A DNA stretch of 64,000 bases. Source: Erythrobacter longus. Lineage in GTDB: Bacteria; Pseudomonadota; Alphaproteobacteria; Sphingomonadales; Sphingomonadaceae. The notes below the pieces were generated by a model. The model saw nothing but the letters and a program-made list of their open reading frames with translations. It searched no databases and was not told the origin of the DNA. Location of the stretch: contig NZ_JMIW01000001.1 of NCBI RefSeq assembly GCF_000715015.1, positions 310,001 to 374,000 on the forward strand. Direction: 5' to 3'. A program made the translations under genes and the position numbers. Positions 1 to 8,889 of the stretch are shown here, piece after piece; within the stretch, counting starts at the first letter, position 1; each line of letters begins with the position of its first letter.

Positions 1-1844
1 TTGCGGCCGGAGAAGTCGTTGAAAGGCCTGCTTCTGCCCTAAAAGAGCTGGTTGAAAACGCGATTGACGCAGGTTCTTCGCGAATCGCTGTGTCGCTTGT
101 TGATGGGGGGCTTACCCGGCTTGAGGTAACTGATGATGGCTGCGGGATGAGCGCGGATGAGATGGCGCTCGCGCTTGAACGTCATGCGACATCTAAATTG
201 CCGGACGAAGCCATTGAAATGGTTGCAACCCTGGGATTTCGCGGAGAAGCGCTCCCTTCCATCGCCAGCGTCGCTCGTCTGACGTTGGAAAGCCGTGTTC
301 GCGGGGCAGAAGAAGGCCAAGATGCGGGATGGCGCCGAGTGGTGGATCATGGCGATTTGGTGGAAGAAGGGCCCGCAGCGCTTCCCTATGGAACGCGCGT
401 TCGGGTTGAGCAGATTTTTGCCCGCATCCCTGCGCGCCGCAAATTCCTTCGCACGGCGCGCAGCGAGTATATGGCCTGCCTCGACAATGTCCGGCGTCTT
501 GCGATGGCCCGGCCTGATATTGCATTCACTTTGGAAAATGTCACTGACGGGAAGGTCCGAAAAGGACTGAACACCCAAGGGAATGAGCCACTTGCGACGC
601 GTGTTTCACAGATCGTCGCGCGCGAGCTTAAAGACAATGCGGTAGAGATCGACCTCGCAAGGGAAGGGCAGCATGGCCCCATGCGGCTGACAGGGTTGGC
701 GGGGCTACCGACGTACAACCGGGGCGTTGCCGATCACCAATATCTGTTTGTGAACGGGCGCCCGGTCAAAGACAAGCTGCTCACGGGCGCAGTACGCGGG
801 GCCTATTCCGATATGCTTGCGCGTGATCGCCATGCGGTGCTTGCTCTTTTTCTGGACATCCCGCCGCAAGATGTGGATGTAAATGTCCATCCGGCCAAGA
901 CTGAAGTGCGCTTCAGGGATGCCGCCGGGGTTCGCGGGTTTATCGTTTCTGGCTTGCGCCAAGCGCTGGCAACAGGCGACCGGCGTTCTGCCCAAGGCCC
1001 TGACCGCGCCGCCATGGGGCGCTGGGTCGCTGAACCCTCCCGGCCCATTCCGCACGAAGACGCGCCCGCCATGCGCTCGATATTCGACGCGCCAGACAGG
1101 CAGGCGAGCGACGCCTATCTTGCAGAGACGCGTCCCGGCTTTGCGTCACCTTATGCGGCGTCACAGCAAGGCGCTTCGGCGCAACACTCCGCTCTGCCCC
1201 AAGGGCGCGCTGAAGAGGCCGTACCGCTGTCAGAGGAAACGCAGGACTACCCCTTGGGGATTGCGCGGGGACAGGTCGCCAACACTTACATTGTTGCTGA
1301 AAGCAAAGACGGGCTGATCCTCGTTGATCAACACGCAGCGCACGAACGTCTGGTGCTTGAACGCCTGAAACGGTCCGGTGCAGAAGAAGCCGTCCAGCGC
1401 AGCCAAGCTTTGCTTGTCCCCGATGTCGTCGAAATGGACGAAGCGGACTGCGACCGGCTTGAAGATGCAGCAGAAGGCCTTGCGCGCTACGGCCTTTCGG
1501 TTGAGCGCTTTGGGCCAGCGGCGATGCTTGTGCGCGCTGTTCCTTCGGCCATCGCAAAGGCTGACACGGGCAAGCTTTTGCGCGATCTTGCCGATGACAT
1601 TGCAAAGCATGGCAAGCAGGCGACAAGCGGCTCGCTGCTCCTAGCTGAGCGCCTTGAATACGTGCTCGCTACTATGGCTTGCCACGGATCGGTAAGAGCA
1701 GGGCGGGTTCTCAGCGTTGCCGAGATGAACGCGCTCCTTCGCGAAATGGAGGCAACTCCGCGTTCCGGACAGTGCAATCACGGGCGGCCCACCTGGGTTA
1801 AACTGAGTATGGAAGACGTTGAAAAACTGTTCGGCCGCCATTGA
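1..1844 (+). CDS. mutL: DNA mismatch repair endonuclease MutL (5' end outside window)
   Basis: MutL links mismatch recognition by MutS to strand removal. The reading frame is already open at base 3 and begins inside the conserved GHKL ATPase motif I (AAGEVVERPAS, then KELVENAIDAG), so only about 15 N-terminal residues lie outside the window. The ATP-lid motif GFRGEAL and the ARRKFLR segment follow. The C-terminal half carries DQHAAHER (bases 1326-1349) and a CNHGRP motif near 1773; these are the metal-binding signatures of MutL proteins that nick DNA themselves, as expected in organisms without MutH. A variable Ala/Pro/Gln-rich linker (about bases 1020-1230) separates the two halves. The gene ends with TGA; no strong terminator is visible after it. 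Confidence 0.97.
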   Translation, partial: AAGEVVERPASALKELVENAIDAGSSRIAVSLVDGGLTRLEVTDDGCGMSADEMALALERHATSKLPDEAIEMVATLGFRGEALPSIASVARLTLESRVRGAEEGQDAGWRRVVDHGDLVEEGPAALPYGTRVRVEQIFARIPARRKFLRTARSEYMACLDNVRRLAMARPDIAFTLENVTDGKVRKGLNTQGNEPLATRVSQIVARELKDNAVEIDLAREGQHGPMRLTGLAGLPTYNRGVADHQYLFVNGRPVKDKLLTGAVRGAYSDMLARDRHAVLALFLDIPPQDVDVNVHPAKTEVRFRDAAGVRGFIVSGLRQALATGDRRSAQGPDRAAMGRWVAEPSRPIPHEDAPAMRSIFDAPDRQASDAYLAETRPGFASPYAASQQGASAQHSALPQGRAEEAVPLSEETQDYPLGIARGQVANTYIVAESKDGLILVDQHAAHERLVLERLKRSGAEEAVQRSQALLVPDVVEMDEADCDRLEDAAEGLARYGLSVERFGPAAMLVRAVPSAIAKADTGKLLRDLADDIAKHGKQATSGSLLLAERLEYVLATMACHGSVRAGRVLSVAEMNALLREMEATPRSGQCNHGRPTWVKLSMEDVEKLFGRH

Positions 1845-2129
1845 GCCGGTCACTAATGCTTCAAGTTAGCCGCGCAACTCACGCAAATGGTCCACCAAGT
1901 CATTGAAAGGTAGAGTTCGCTCTAAAGTGGACCCAAAACTATACCATTTTGAACATAACTGTGTTAGTCATTCCAATGGATCGCTCGCCACAACACAATT
2001 AGGCGGCTTTGGAGGATGCCTTGCGCTGCAGGGGCGCGTATTGCGTTCTGGTGCAGGAATTCCTCAGGCTGACCCTTAGAGGTTTGAGTGCATTGCGTCC
2101 CTGCGTGGAGGCATTGCTAGTCTAGCACT

Positions 2130-2561
2130 ATGAAAATTGCGTTTGGTGATACTAGCAAGGGCTGGACCGACAGGCTTGGCGATCCTGTCGTCGCTCAAGC
2201 CGAGCGGCTCTTTGCGTATCGGCAGGAACGCATTCAATTGATTGATCCTGAGCTTTTGGGTGAACCAGGTTGGGACATACTTTTGTATGCTTTCATCACC
2301 GCCGGAAGTTCGAGAGTGTGCCGGCCAGAGGCCTTGGCAAAGGAACTGCGCCTATCTTCTGATGCCATCCGCAACTGGATCGAGCGTCTTGCGGAGCGAG
2401 ATTTGTTACAGGATTGCGGTGCGACCACGCGGATCACCCCGCATGGCGAGGCAATAATGCGCAGATTGCTTAACGCGCACCTTAAGGATATGGCGAGAGA
2501 ATTGGGAGCCGGAGACGGGCTCATCCAATTCTCAAGCGGATCTGTTCCTGAAGGCGAGTAA
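2130..2561 (+). CDS. Small winged-helix DNA-binding protein, function unknown
   Basis: This 143-residue protein looks like a stand-alone winged-helix domain. The segment around residues 60-105 (RPEALAKELRLSSDAIRNW, followed by LAERDLLQ and a TRITPHGEAIMRRLL wing-and-helix) has the helix-turn-helix plus beta-wing pattern of MarR-like regulators. The N-terminal 45 residues match nothing I recognise. There is no ligand domain, membrane segment or metal motif. It stands alone between mutL and the convergent ychF, so the neighbours do not suggest a target. A GGGGGA/TCCCCC inverted repeat just past the stop (about 2567-2582) could act as a weak bidirectional stop signal. Regulator is inferred from the fold pattern only. 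Confidence 0.7.
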   Translation: MKIAFGDTSKGWTDRLGDPVVAQAERLFAYRQERIQLIDPELLGEPGWDILLYAFITAGSSRVCRPEALAKELRLSSDAIRNWIERLAERDLLQDCGATTRITPHGEAIMRRLLNAHLKDMARELGAGDGLIQFSSGSVPEGE

Positions 2562-2594
2562 CGGTGCGGGGGACTTTCCCCCTTACCCCAAGCT

Positions 2595-3695
2595 CTACAC
2601 GTTGAATTTGAACAACAATATATCGCCGTCCTGGACAAGGTATTCCTTGCCTTCCTGACGCAGCTTGCCCGCTTCGCGCGCCGCAGCTTCCCCGCCAAGT
2701 GCGATGTAATCGTCATACGCGATTGTTTCTGCGCGGATGAAGCCTCGTTCGAAATCAGTGTGAATTTCGCCTGCCGCTTGGGGCGCTTTTGCGCCGTTCG
2801 GGAATGTCCACGCCCGCGCTTCTTTTGGGCCAGCTGTGAAGAAAGTTTTGAGGCCTAGCAGCGTGTATCCAGCGCGGATCACCCGTGCGAGCCCACTCTC
2901 TTCAAGGCCAAGTTCGGCGAGGTATTCCGACCGATCTTCTTGCGGCATCGTCACAAGCTCCGCCTCAATTGCGGCAGAGACAACAACGGCCTGTGCGCCC
3001 TCAGCCTCAGCCTTGGCGAACACTTTTTGCGAAAGCGCATTGCCGCTGGCCGCTTCGTCTTCTGAGACATTGCAGACATACAAAACGGGTTTTGCCGTCA
3101 GAAGCTGCGCCTGTTGAAGGACGCGCGCTTCCTCTTCGTCATTGGGCTCCACCAAACGCGCGGGCTTGCCATCTTTGAGAAGCTCAAGTGCCTGACCCAA
3201 GACAGAGGCCATAATCTTGGCCTCCTTGTCGCCAGCCGTGGCCCGCTTTGCCGCGTTGGCAACGCGTTTTTCAAGGCTTTCCAAATCAGATAGCATAAGC
3301 TCTGTCTCGACCACCTCGGCATCGGCAATCGGGTCGACGTGGTTGGATACGTGCTGAATGTCGTCGTCTTCAAAACAGCGAAGTACATGCACAATCGCAT
3401 CAACCTCGCGGATATTGCCCAGGAACTGGTTGCCCAACCCCTCACCTTGGGCAGCGCCCTTCACAAGACCAGCAATATCCACAAAGGCGAGCTGTGTCGC
3501 GACAACCTTCGCGCTTTTTGCAATCGCGGCAATTTTGTCTAGCCGTTCATCCGGCACAGCGACCTGACCCACATTGGGTTCAATCGTGCAAAACGGATAA
3601 TTCGCAGCCTGCGCGGCCTGCGTTTCTGTGAGAGCATTAAACAAAGTGGACTTGCCAACATTGGGCAAGCCAACGATCCCGCAACGGAAACCCAT
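2595..3695 (-). CDS. ychF: Redox-regulated OBG-family ATPase YchF
   Basis: YchF (OLA1 family) is a ribosome-associated P-loop nucleotidase that, unlike other Obg proteins, prefers ATP. The 366-residue length is typical. The N-terminus reads GFRCGIVGLPNVGKSTLFNA, containing the G1 loop NVGKST; the switch region and a DIAGLVKGAAQGEGLGN segment (G3) follow at about residues 70-90. The C-terminal 80 residues form the TGS domain (LKTFFTAGPKEARAWT, then AGEIHTDFERGF). It is the last gene of a minus-strand group and converges on the winged-helix gene. No oddities. Confidence 0.97.
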   Translation of the reverse strand: MGFRCGIVGLPNVGKSTLFNALTETQAAQAANYPFCTIEPNVGQVAVPDERLDKIAAIAKSAKVVATQLAFVDIAGLVKGAAQGEGLGNQFLGNIREVDAIVHVLRCFEDDDIQHVSNHVDPIADAEVVETELMLSDLESLEKRVANAAKRATAGDKEAKIMASVLGQALELLKDGKPARLVEPNDEEEARVLQQAQLLTAKPVLYVCNVSEDEAASGNALSQKVFAKAEAEGAQAVVVSAAIEAELVTMPQEDRSEYLAELGLEESGLARVIRAGYTLLGLKTFFTAGPKEARAWTFPNGAKAPQAAGEIHTDFERGFIRAETIAYDDYIALGGEAAAREAGKLRQEGKEYLVQDGDILLFKFNV

Positions 3696-3767
3696 GGGTG
3701 CGTTCTTTCGTATAAGAGGTTTTCGCGCGCCTTAGCTTGGGGCAGGGCGCTTGACCAGCCTGCTTGG

Positions 3768-4760
3768 TCAGGAGTTGTGAACCGCCTTGATCCAAGGGCC
3801 ATAAGGGCTCCCGCCAAGCCAGCCGACCTGAACTTCGGAACTGACCTTGTTGATTGCCATCTGCGGTTTGGCACCAGGGTGCACTTCGCGCCGAAGCGGG
3901 CGCGTGCCAGCCGGCATCGCGATAATCTCAGCCATAGCGTTTGGCACATCCATCGGATCGGTCGAACCACCGCCGGTGCGCCCACCCAATTGCGCGATCA
4001 GAGCCTGATATCCGGCAGTGTGCTTTTCTTCAGCGCGTTCGAGTAGCGCAAGGCTGTTCTCGTTCGAGTTTTTCCAGATCATGGTCGGATAGCCGCCTGG
4101 CTCGATGATGTTCACATCGATACCGTGGGGTACAAGCTCATAGGCAAGCTGTTCGCTCATGGCTTCAAGAGCAAATTTGGTCGGCGAATATTGCGCGTAG
4201 GCCGGAACGATCACGCGGCCCAGTTGGGATGTGACGTTGATGATAAGGCCGCTTTTCGCCTTGCGCATCGCGGGAAGGACCGCGCGCGCCATGCGGTGCG
4301 GGCCAAAGACGTTCACATCGAACAGGTGCTGCGTTGCCTCCATGTCCTGAATTTCAATCGGGCCGCCGTAAGACGTGCCCGCATTATTGATGAGGACATC
4401 CAAAGTGCCGCCTGTCGCAGCAAGCGCTTGTTGCACGCCGCTTTCCACTTGGCTGTCCGAGGTAACGTCAATCTCGATCACTTGCAGGTCGAGCTTTTCA
4501 TTCAGGGCAAGCACACGCAGTTCGTCCGCTTCTGCCCGCGGCAGGTTGCGCATTGTGGCAAAAACCTTTGCCCCCTGGCGCGCGAACTTTTCAGCTGCCA
4601 GCCTGCCAAAACCCGTGGAGCATCCGGTGATGAGGACCGATTTGCCGCTCATATCGTGATCAACGCTGATCTTGTCCTCAGCAGCGACATAAGCGCTTGC
4701 CGCAAGCGCTCCTGTGGCTGCGGCGCCTGCAAGAAGGGTGCGACGGTTCATATTAGGCAT
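3768..4760 (-). CDS. Short-chain dehydrogenase/reductase with Tat-like signal peptide
   Basis: This is a classical SDR oxidoreductase: a Rossmann motif TGCSTGFG, the NNAG segment (NNAGTSYGG) and the catalytic YSPTK motif are all present. Substrate unknown. The unusual part is the N-terminus, MNRRTLLAGAAATGALAAS, which has twin arginines followed by a hydrophobic stretch and small residues, as in a Tat export signal; SDRs are normally cytosolic. I chose the ATG at 4760 (a second ATG in frame lies at 4751) because a GGAGATTGA ribosome site precedes it, and because the longer frame would run into the next gene upstream. The product is 330 residues. The export claim is inference; the SDR assignment is firm. 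Confidence 0.88.
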   Translation of the reverse strand: MPNMNRRTLLAGAAATGALAASAYVAAEDKISVDHDMSGKSVLITGCSTGFGRLAAEKFARQGAKVFATMRNLPRAEADELRVLALNEKLDLQVIEIDVTSDSQVESGVQQALAATGGTLDVLINNAGTSYGGPIEIQDMEATQHLFDVNVFGPHRMARAVLPAMRKAKSGLIINVTSQLGRVIVPAYAQYSPTKFALEAMSEQLAYELVPHGIDVNIIEPGGYPTMIWKNSNENSLALLERAEEKHTAGYQALIAQLGGRTGGGSTDPMDVPNAMAEIIAMPAGTRPLRREVHPGAKPQMAINKVSSEVQVGWLGGSPYGPWIKAVHNS

Positions 4761-4821
4761 GGGGTCAATCTCCGGTTTCGGGGCAACGGCCAATCGGACC
4801 GTTTGCGCAATTGGCACCATA

Positions 4822-5466
4822 CTATCCCAGCTGCGCCGCTTCGTCGATATCGCTTTGCAACTCATCAAAAACACCAAGCCGGTGCATTTCATTCTGGACG
4901 TACCAAAGCGCCCAAATGTCGTAGAGCCCGTGTCCAATCATCACGGCAAGCAGGCTTTCCAGCGTTAGATAGAGCCCCGCAAAAACACATCCTATCACAG
5001 CGATCAAAATTGCGACCTTAAGTTTTGCAAGGTGGATCGCGGCGAACATGATTGAGGTGCCAATCACCGCGAGCCACATGGGCATGTAATCGCCTGCAAT
5101 GATGAGCAATCCGCCGCGGAAGAATGCCTCTTCCCATATGCCTGCGCAAAGCGAGATAACGATGATGGGGCCTATGCCCAATTTGTTCTTGAGGAAGGCC
5201 AGACTGTGCGCTTGATCGCGCACCAGTTGCTCTGAGAACCGGGGGAACGCTTTGAACAGAGCAAAGCCGCTTGCGATCATCGCGGCTGCGATTGCTAGTC
5301 CATACGCGACCTGAACAAGGTCAAAGGTGACAAAGGCCAGTATATCGCGCCCTGACGCGTACCAGATCAACGCTCCGATCCCTGTGAACAATGCTGCTTG
5401 AGCACAGGTCGCGGTTAGCAATTCGCGCGTGCTCATTGCCGCCATTTCGTCGCTTGGATGGCTCAC
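4822..5466 (-). CDS. CPBP-family intramembrane glutamic protease
   Basis: Members of this family (CAAX protease and bacteriocin-processing, formerly Abi) cleave substrates inside the membrane. The protein has several hydrophobic segments and the diagnostic motifs: WEEAFFRG with Glu112-Glu113 and Arg117, a histidine in the next helix (IHLAK, His145), and the third motif GHGLYD (His179). All expected catalytic positions are therefore present. Its start overlaps the stop of pth by four bases (ATGA), indicating translational coupling. The substrate cannot be told from sequence; in bacteria such proteins are variously linked to protein maturation, stress or self-immunity. Confidence 0.88.
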   Translation of the reverse strand: MSHPSDEMAAMSTRELLTATCAQAALFTGIGALIWYASGRDILAFVTFDLVQVAYGLAIAAAMIASGFALFKAFPRFSEQLVRDQAHSLAFLKNKLGIGPIIVISLCAGIWEEAFFRGGLLIIAGDYMPMWLAVIGTSIMFAAIHLAKLKVAILIAVIGCVFAGLYLTLESLLAVMIGHGLYDIWALWYVQNEMHRLGVFDELQSDIDEAAQLG

Positions 5467-6032
5467 GCTTGCTGCCTCAACGCCACATCGCTCATAAAGC
5501 GGGGATCATTGCCCTCGGCGAGCCACTTCGCCTCTGCGCCAATTGCTCCAAGCATCTCGATCAAGTCATCCTGCTCTGCTTTGGCATAATTGCCCAGAAC
5601 GTAAGAGTTGACCTGATCCTTGTGCCCCGGGTGCCCGATGCCAAGGCGCACGCGGCGGAAATCTGCGCCCAAATGCCTGTCGATAGAACGAAGGCCATTG
5701 TGCCCTGCATGCCCGCCGCCGTGCTTTACCTTCACCTTGAACGGGGCAAGGTCCAATTCGTCATGAAAAACGGTGAGGGCATTTAGCTCAAGCTTATAAA
5801 AGCGCATCGCCTCACCAACGCTTCGCCCGCTCTCATTCATAAAGGTCGCAGGCTTCAGCAGCAGGATTTTCTCTGAGCCGATACGACCCTCTTTGACCCA
5901 ACCTTGGAACTTCTTTTGTTCAGGGCCAAAGCCATGCATCTCGGCGATCACGTCGAGTGCCATAAAACCGACATTGTGCCGGTGGAGCGCATATTTTGGG
6001 CCGGGATTTCCGAGGCCTGTCCAGATTTGCAT
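5463..6032 (-). CDS. pth: Peptidyl-tRNA hydrolase
   Basis: Pth releases tRNA from peptidyl-tRNAs dropped by the ribosome. The 189-residue length is typical. The N-terminus contains the signature TGLGNPGPKY and the catalytic histidine in HRHNVGF (His19); the MNESG segment and the GGGHAGHNGLRS motif that clamps the substrate are intact. It sits downstream of rplY, the common bacterial rplY-pth arrangement, but the two are separated by a good intrinsic terminator (6058-6095), so pth is probably read through or has its own promoter. The CPBP protease gene follows with a four-base overlap. Confidence 0.98.
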   Translation of the reverse strand: MQIWTGLGNPGPKYALHRHNVGFMALDVIAEMHGFGPEQKKFQGWVKEGRIGSEKILLLKPATFMNESGRSVGEAMRFYKLELNALTVFHDELDLAPFKVKVKHGGGHAGHNGLRSIDRHLGADFRRVRLGIGHPGHKDQVNSYVLGNYAKAEQDDLIEMLGAIGAEAKWLAEGNDPRFMSDVALRQQA

Positions 6033-6057
6033 GGTGCCGCTCTAGCGATACCTTCCA

Positions 6058-6095
6058 CAAAACAAAACACCGAGCCCCTTTCGGAAAGCTCGGTG
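6058..6095 (-). terminator. Intrinsic terminator after rplY
   Basis: On the minus strand the arms CACCGAGC and GCTCGGTG (6068-6095) form an 8-bp GC-rich stem, followed directly by TTTTGTTTTG (6058-6067). The position, just past the rplY stop and before pth, suggests partial termination that lowers pth expression relative to rplY. Confidence 0.8.
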
Positions 6096-6138
6096 CCTTG
6101 GTGATTTCAACAGTGTGAAGTGGCTTTTTCGCCCTTTA

Positions 6139-6807
6139 TCACTCAGCGTCGTCGTCGCTCTTTTGTGAAGTTGCTTCGACTTCGTCAGCTGCTGGAGCCG
6201 CATCGGCCTCATCAGTGGTGTCGCCTTCAGACTGCTTGAGAGCAGATGGAGCAACCAGCGTGGCGATTGTGAAGTCGCGGTCTGTGATCGCGCTTTCGCT
6301 GCCTGCTGGAAGCTTGACTTCGCTGATGTGGATCGCGTCGCCAACGTCTTTGCCAGCAACCGAGACTTCGATTTCGCCGGGGATCTTGTCCGCTTCACAA
6401 ACCAGTTCAAGTTCGTGACGCACAACGTTAAGAACGCCGCCTTTAACAAGGCCGGGTGCATCGGCTTCGTCAATGAAGACAACAGGGATCGATACTTCGA
6501 TCTTGGAGTCTTTTGACAGACGGAAGAAATCCGCGTGCGTTGGACGATCATTGACCGGATGCAGAGCGACATCTTTAGGGATGGAGCGAACCGACTTGCC
6601 GTCGATTACGACCTGCACGACCGAGTTCATAAAGTGACCGGTGTTCAGCTGACGCACCAGTTCCTTTTCCTCGACGTGGATCATCAGGGGTTCTTCCTTG
6701 CCGCCATAAATGACAGCGGGGACCCGACCTTCGCGGCGAAGTGCTCGGGAGGCTCCCTTGCCAGCCCGTTCGCGGCGCTCGGCGGGCAGATTAAGAGCGT
6801 CGCTCAT
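6139..6807 (-). CDS. rplY: 50S ribosomal protein L25 / general stress protein Ctc
   Basis: This is the long, two-domain form of L25 (222 residues). The N-terminal 5S-rRNA-binding domain starts [20 protein letters not shown] and continues with [12 protein letters not shown]; the C-terminal TL5/CTC-type beta domain occupies about residues 95-190 and ends with an acidic, Ala/Asp/Glu-rich tail ([18 protein letters not shown]), common in alphaproteobacterial versions. L25 binds 5S rRNA at the ribosome's central protuberance. The 132-bp gap upstream should hold its promoter. Confidence 0.97.
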   Translation of the reverse strand: MSDALNLPAERRERAGKGASRALRREGRVPAVIYGGKEEPLMIHVEEKELVRQLNTGHFMNSVVQVVIDGKSVRSIPKDVALHPVNDRPTHADFFRLSKDSKIEVSIPVVFIDEADAPGLVKGGVLNVVRHELELVCEADKIPGEIEVSVAGKDVGDAIHISEVKLPAGSESAITDRDFTIATLVAPSALKQSEGDTTDEADAAPAADEVEATSQKSDDDAE

Positions 6808-6939
6808 AACAATAGCCTTTCGATTGCATATTTAACTAATGGTTCTCAGCGCCCCGCCTCCAGGGATGACCAGTGCGCCAAGAGGCGGGCACATACAGTG
6901 TGGGGGGCGAAATACAACTGAATTCTCAGATGGGGGGTA

Positions 6940-7884
6940 CTAAAGCGCAGGAAGACGCCGCACTGTGTACCCTTGAGCCTTGAGCATGGTGACAAGACCA
7001 TCAGGGCCCACCAGATGCGCGGCCCCCACCGCGATAAGGGGGCGGGGCATTTCGTTTAGCTTAGGCGCAAGCTGTGCCATCCAGCTGGAATTGCGCTGCA
7101 CCAAAAGAGCATCGCGCAGTTCAGGGTCCGCCATAATCCCCTCGATTGTCGCTGCCTCAAGGGTCTTTTCATCCCCCGAAAGCCATGCCCGCAAAAGGCG
7201 TTCGGGGTTGGCTTTGGATGCGGCCCAGTCTTCAACAGTCCCCTCGAGCAATTCACGCTGATCTTGCGGCGCCAATTGATCGAAAATGCCAAGCTGCGTG
7301 CGAGCGGTTTCAAAACCAATGACTTCGCGGTCGCTGAACTGCGCTATCAGCGCTCTATCAACGCCATATTGGGGATCGCCGGGGGCATCGACCTGCGCGA
7401 GCATGATCGCAGCGGCCCAATCCTCTGATGAGCGCAAAATCGCGCGCGATGTATTCAGCCGAGCAACCATTGCGTCCAAGTCCGGGCGCAGATCGGGAGC
7501 GACGCGGTCTTCGATCGGTCGCAACCCTGGGCTTTGCGAGAGCTCAAGGAAAGCCTGCCTGACCGTATCACCCTTACCAAGGCTCGCTACCTCAACCGCC
7601 AAGAAGTCAGCCTCCTCAACCACTCGGTCGATTTGGGCTGTTCGCCATGAAACGCCTTCGGGGAGGGCGTGAATGGTGCCTAGCAACCATCCCTCGACCT
7701 CCCCGTCAGCGTTTGCGAGCTCATAAAAAAGAGGGTTGGGAGGGGGATAAGGCTCCACCTCGTCCGTCTTTTGCTCCTCGCTGCACGCCGCAATGGCAAG
7801 CAGCAGGAGAACCAAAGCAAAGGCCAGCACCGCACGCGCCGATTGGCAGGTTAGATCAGCGGCGCTGGCGCTTTGGTAGGTCAT
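6940..7884 (-). CDS. TraB/GumN family lipoprotein (copy 1)
   Basis: The protein belongs to the TraB/GumN family: LLGTIHALPEGVSW near the N-terminus, GFETARTQLGIFD in the middle and a conserved C-terminal AVGAAHLVGPDGL segment. The family shares a fold with Tiki-type metalloproteases; the GTIH and GAAHL histidines are the usual metal-site candidates. A hydrophobic stretch ending LAIAAC (Cys34) is a lipobox, so the mature protein should be a membrane-anchored lipoprotein. It is a divergent paralogue of the gene immediately upstream, whose stop overlaps this start by one base (TAATG). Substrate and physiological role are unknown. Confidence 0.87.
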   Translation of the reverse strand: MTYQSASAADLTCQSARAVLAFALVLLLLAIAACSEEQKTDEVEPYPPPNPLFYELANADGEVEGWLLGTIHALPEGVSWRTAQIDRVVEEADFLAVEVASLGKGDTVRQAFLELSQSPGLRPIEDRVAPDLRPDLDAMVARLNTSRAILRSSEDWAAAIMLAQVDAPGDPQYGVDRALIAQFSDREVIGFETARTQLGIFDQLAPQDQRELLEGTVEDWAASKANPERLLRAWLSGDEKTLEAATIEGIMADPELRDALLVQRNSSWMAQLAPKLNEMPRPLIAVGAAHLVGPDGLVTMLKAQGYTVRRLPAL

Positions 7885-8810
7885 TACTGCACACGCTCGA
7901 TTTCGATGTCGCGATCAGCGAGATAGTCCTGAACGCTGTTGTCGCCAGCAAGGTGGCCTGCACCCACAGCGATAAAGACAGTGCCTGGTGTGCTCTCGAG
8001 ACGGCTTTCGATCCAATCCGCCCATGTCGCATTGCGTGAATAAAGGAGAGTTTCTGCCAGAGCTTCATCTTCAAGATCAGCATTCATCACTTCTGCCAAG
8101 CCATCAGGATCGCCCTCGACCCACTCAGCCACCATAGAATCGATGGTTTCCTTGACCTTGCCCATGCCTTCGACCGCTTCCATCATGAAGGAAACTTGCG
8201 CCTCCTGGGGAAGCCCGTCGAAGATGTTGATCTGAAACTCGGCCGTTTCCAGAGCGTCCTGCGTGCGATCACCTGCTTTTGAGATAATCACTTTGTCGAC
8301 GCCAGAGTTTGGATCATAGCCTTGCTGCATCAAGGGAACCAAGGAAAGCGTGAGCCCTGCAAGCCAAGGTTTCATCGGATCAAAGACCGATGGTGGTGCG
8401 CCAAGCCCTGCGAGAGCGGCTTCGAAGGTAGCCGTTTGTTCTTCATTCAGGAGAGAGCGCAAGGTTGTGCCATCGGTAAAGATGCCGCGCGCCTGAGCGA
8501 GTTGGCCCATTGCCGCCTCGCTTTGCGGGTCCATCTTGATTTCGGTTACGACGGTGTCTGAGCTGTTCAAGGCTGCGTCGATTTCAGCGTCGTACCATTG
8601 CAGTTCTTTGGGAAGCACGTGAACGGTGCCGAACAGGTAAATGGTTGTGTCTTCGTCGGCGACTTTCCAAAGGGCGGGCCCCTCTGGGCCGCTCGGAAGT
8701 TCCATTGCTGCCTCGGCAGCGGGGCTTGCGTGATCGTCAGCGAGAACCGGGCTCGAAGCTAAAAGAGCAAAGCCTGCAACGCCGGATGCAAGGATAGAGG
8801 CAATTTTCAT
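7884..8810 (-). CDS. TraB/GumN family secreted protein (copy 2)
   Basis: This 308-residue paralogue of the downstream gene has an ordinary signal peptide (MKIASILASGVAGFALLAS, cleavage likely after VLA) instead of a lipobox. The family motifs are YLFGTVHVLPKELQW, ALETAEFQINIFDGLP and VGAGHLAGDNSV. Together with copy 1 it forms a tandem pair with overlapping stop and start, pointing to duplication followed by divergence into one soluble periplasmic and one anchored form. A Tiki-like metalloprotease activity is only an inference from fold. Confidence 0.87.
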   Translation of the reverse strand: MKIASILASGVAGFALLASSPVLADDHASPAAEAAMELPSGPEGPALWKVADEDTTIYLFGTVHVLPKELQWYDAEIDAALNSSDTVVTEIKMDPQSEAAMGQLAQARGIFTDGTTLRSLLNEEQTATFEAALAGLGAPPSVFDPMKPWLAGLTLSLVPLMQQGYDPNSGVDKVIISKAGDRTQDALETAEFQINIFDGLPQEAQVSFMMEAVEGMGKVKETIDSMVAEWVEGDPDGLAEVMNADLEDEALAETLLYSRNATWADWIESRLESTPGTVFIAVGAGHLAGDNSVQDYLADRDIEIERVQ

Positions 8811-8889
8811 AAAGGAAGTCCTTTCGGAAGGTGGGGTTAGTGTGAACGTGTTAAATGTGAAGTGAATGAAAGAGCGGGTGCGTGCACGA

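Noticed and set aside
1920..2085. Possible insertion-sequence remnant between mutL and the winged-helix gene (a minus-strand frame ends QYAPLQRKASSKAA, and AAAGTGGACCC lies nearby)
   Set aside because: No terminal inverted repeats, no target duplication and no recognisable transposase motif; too short to support.
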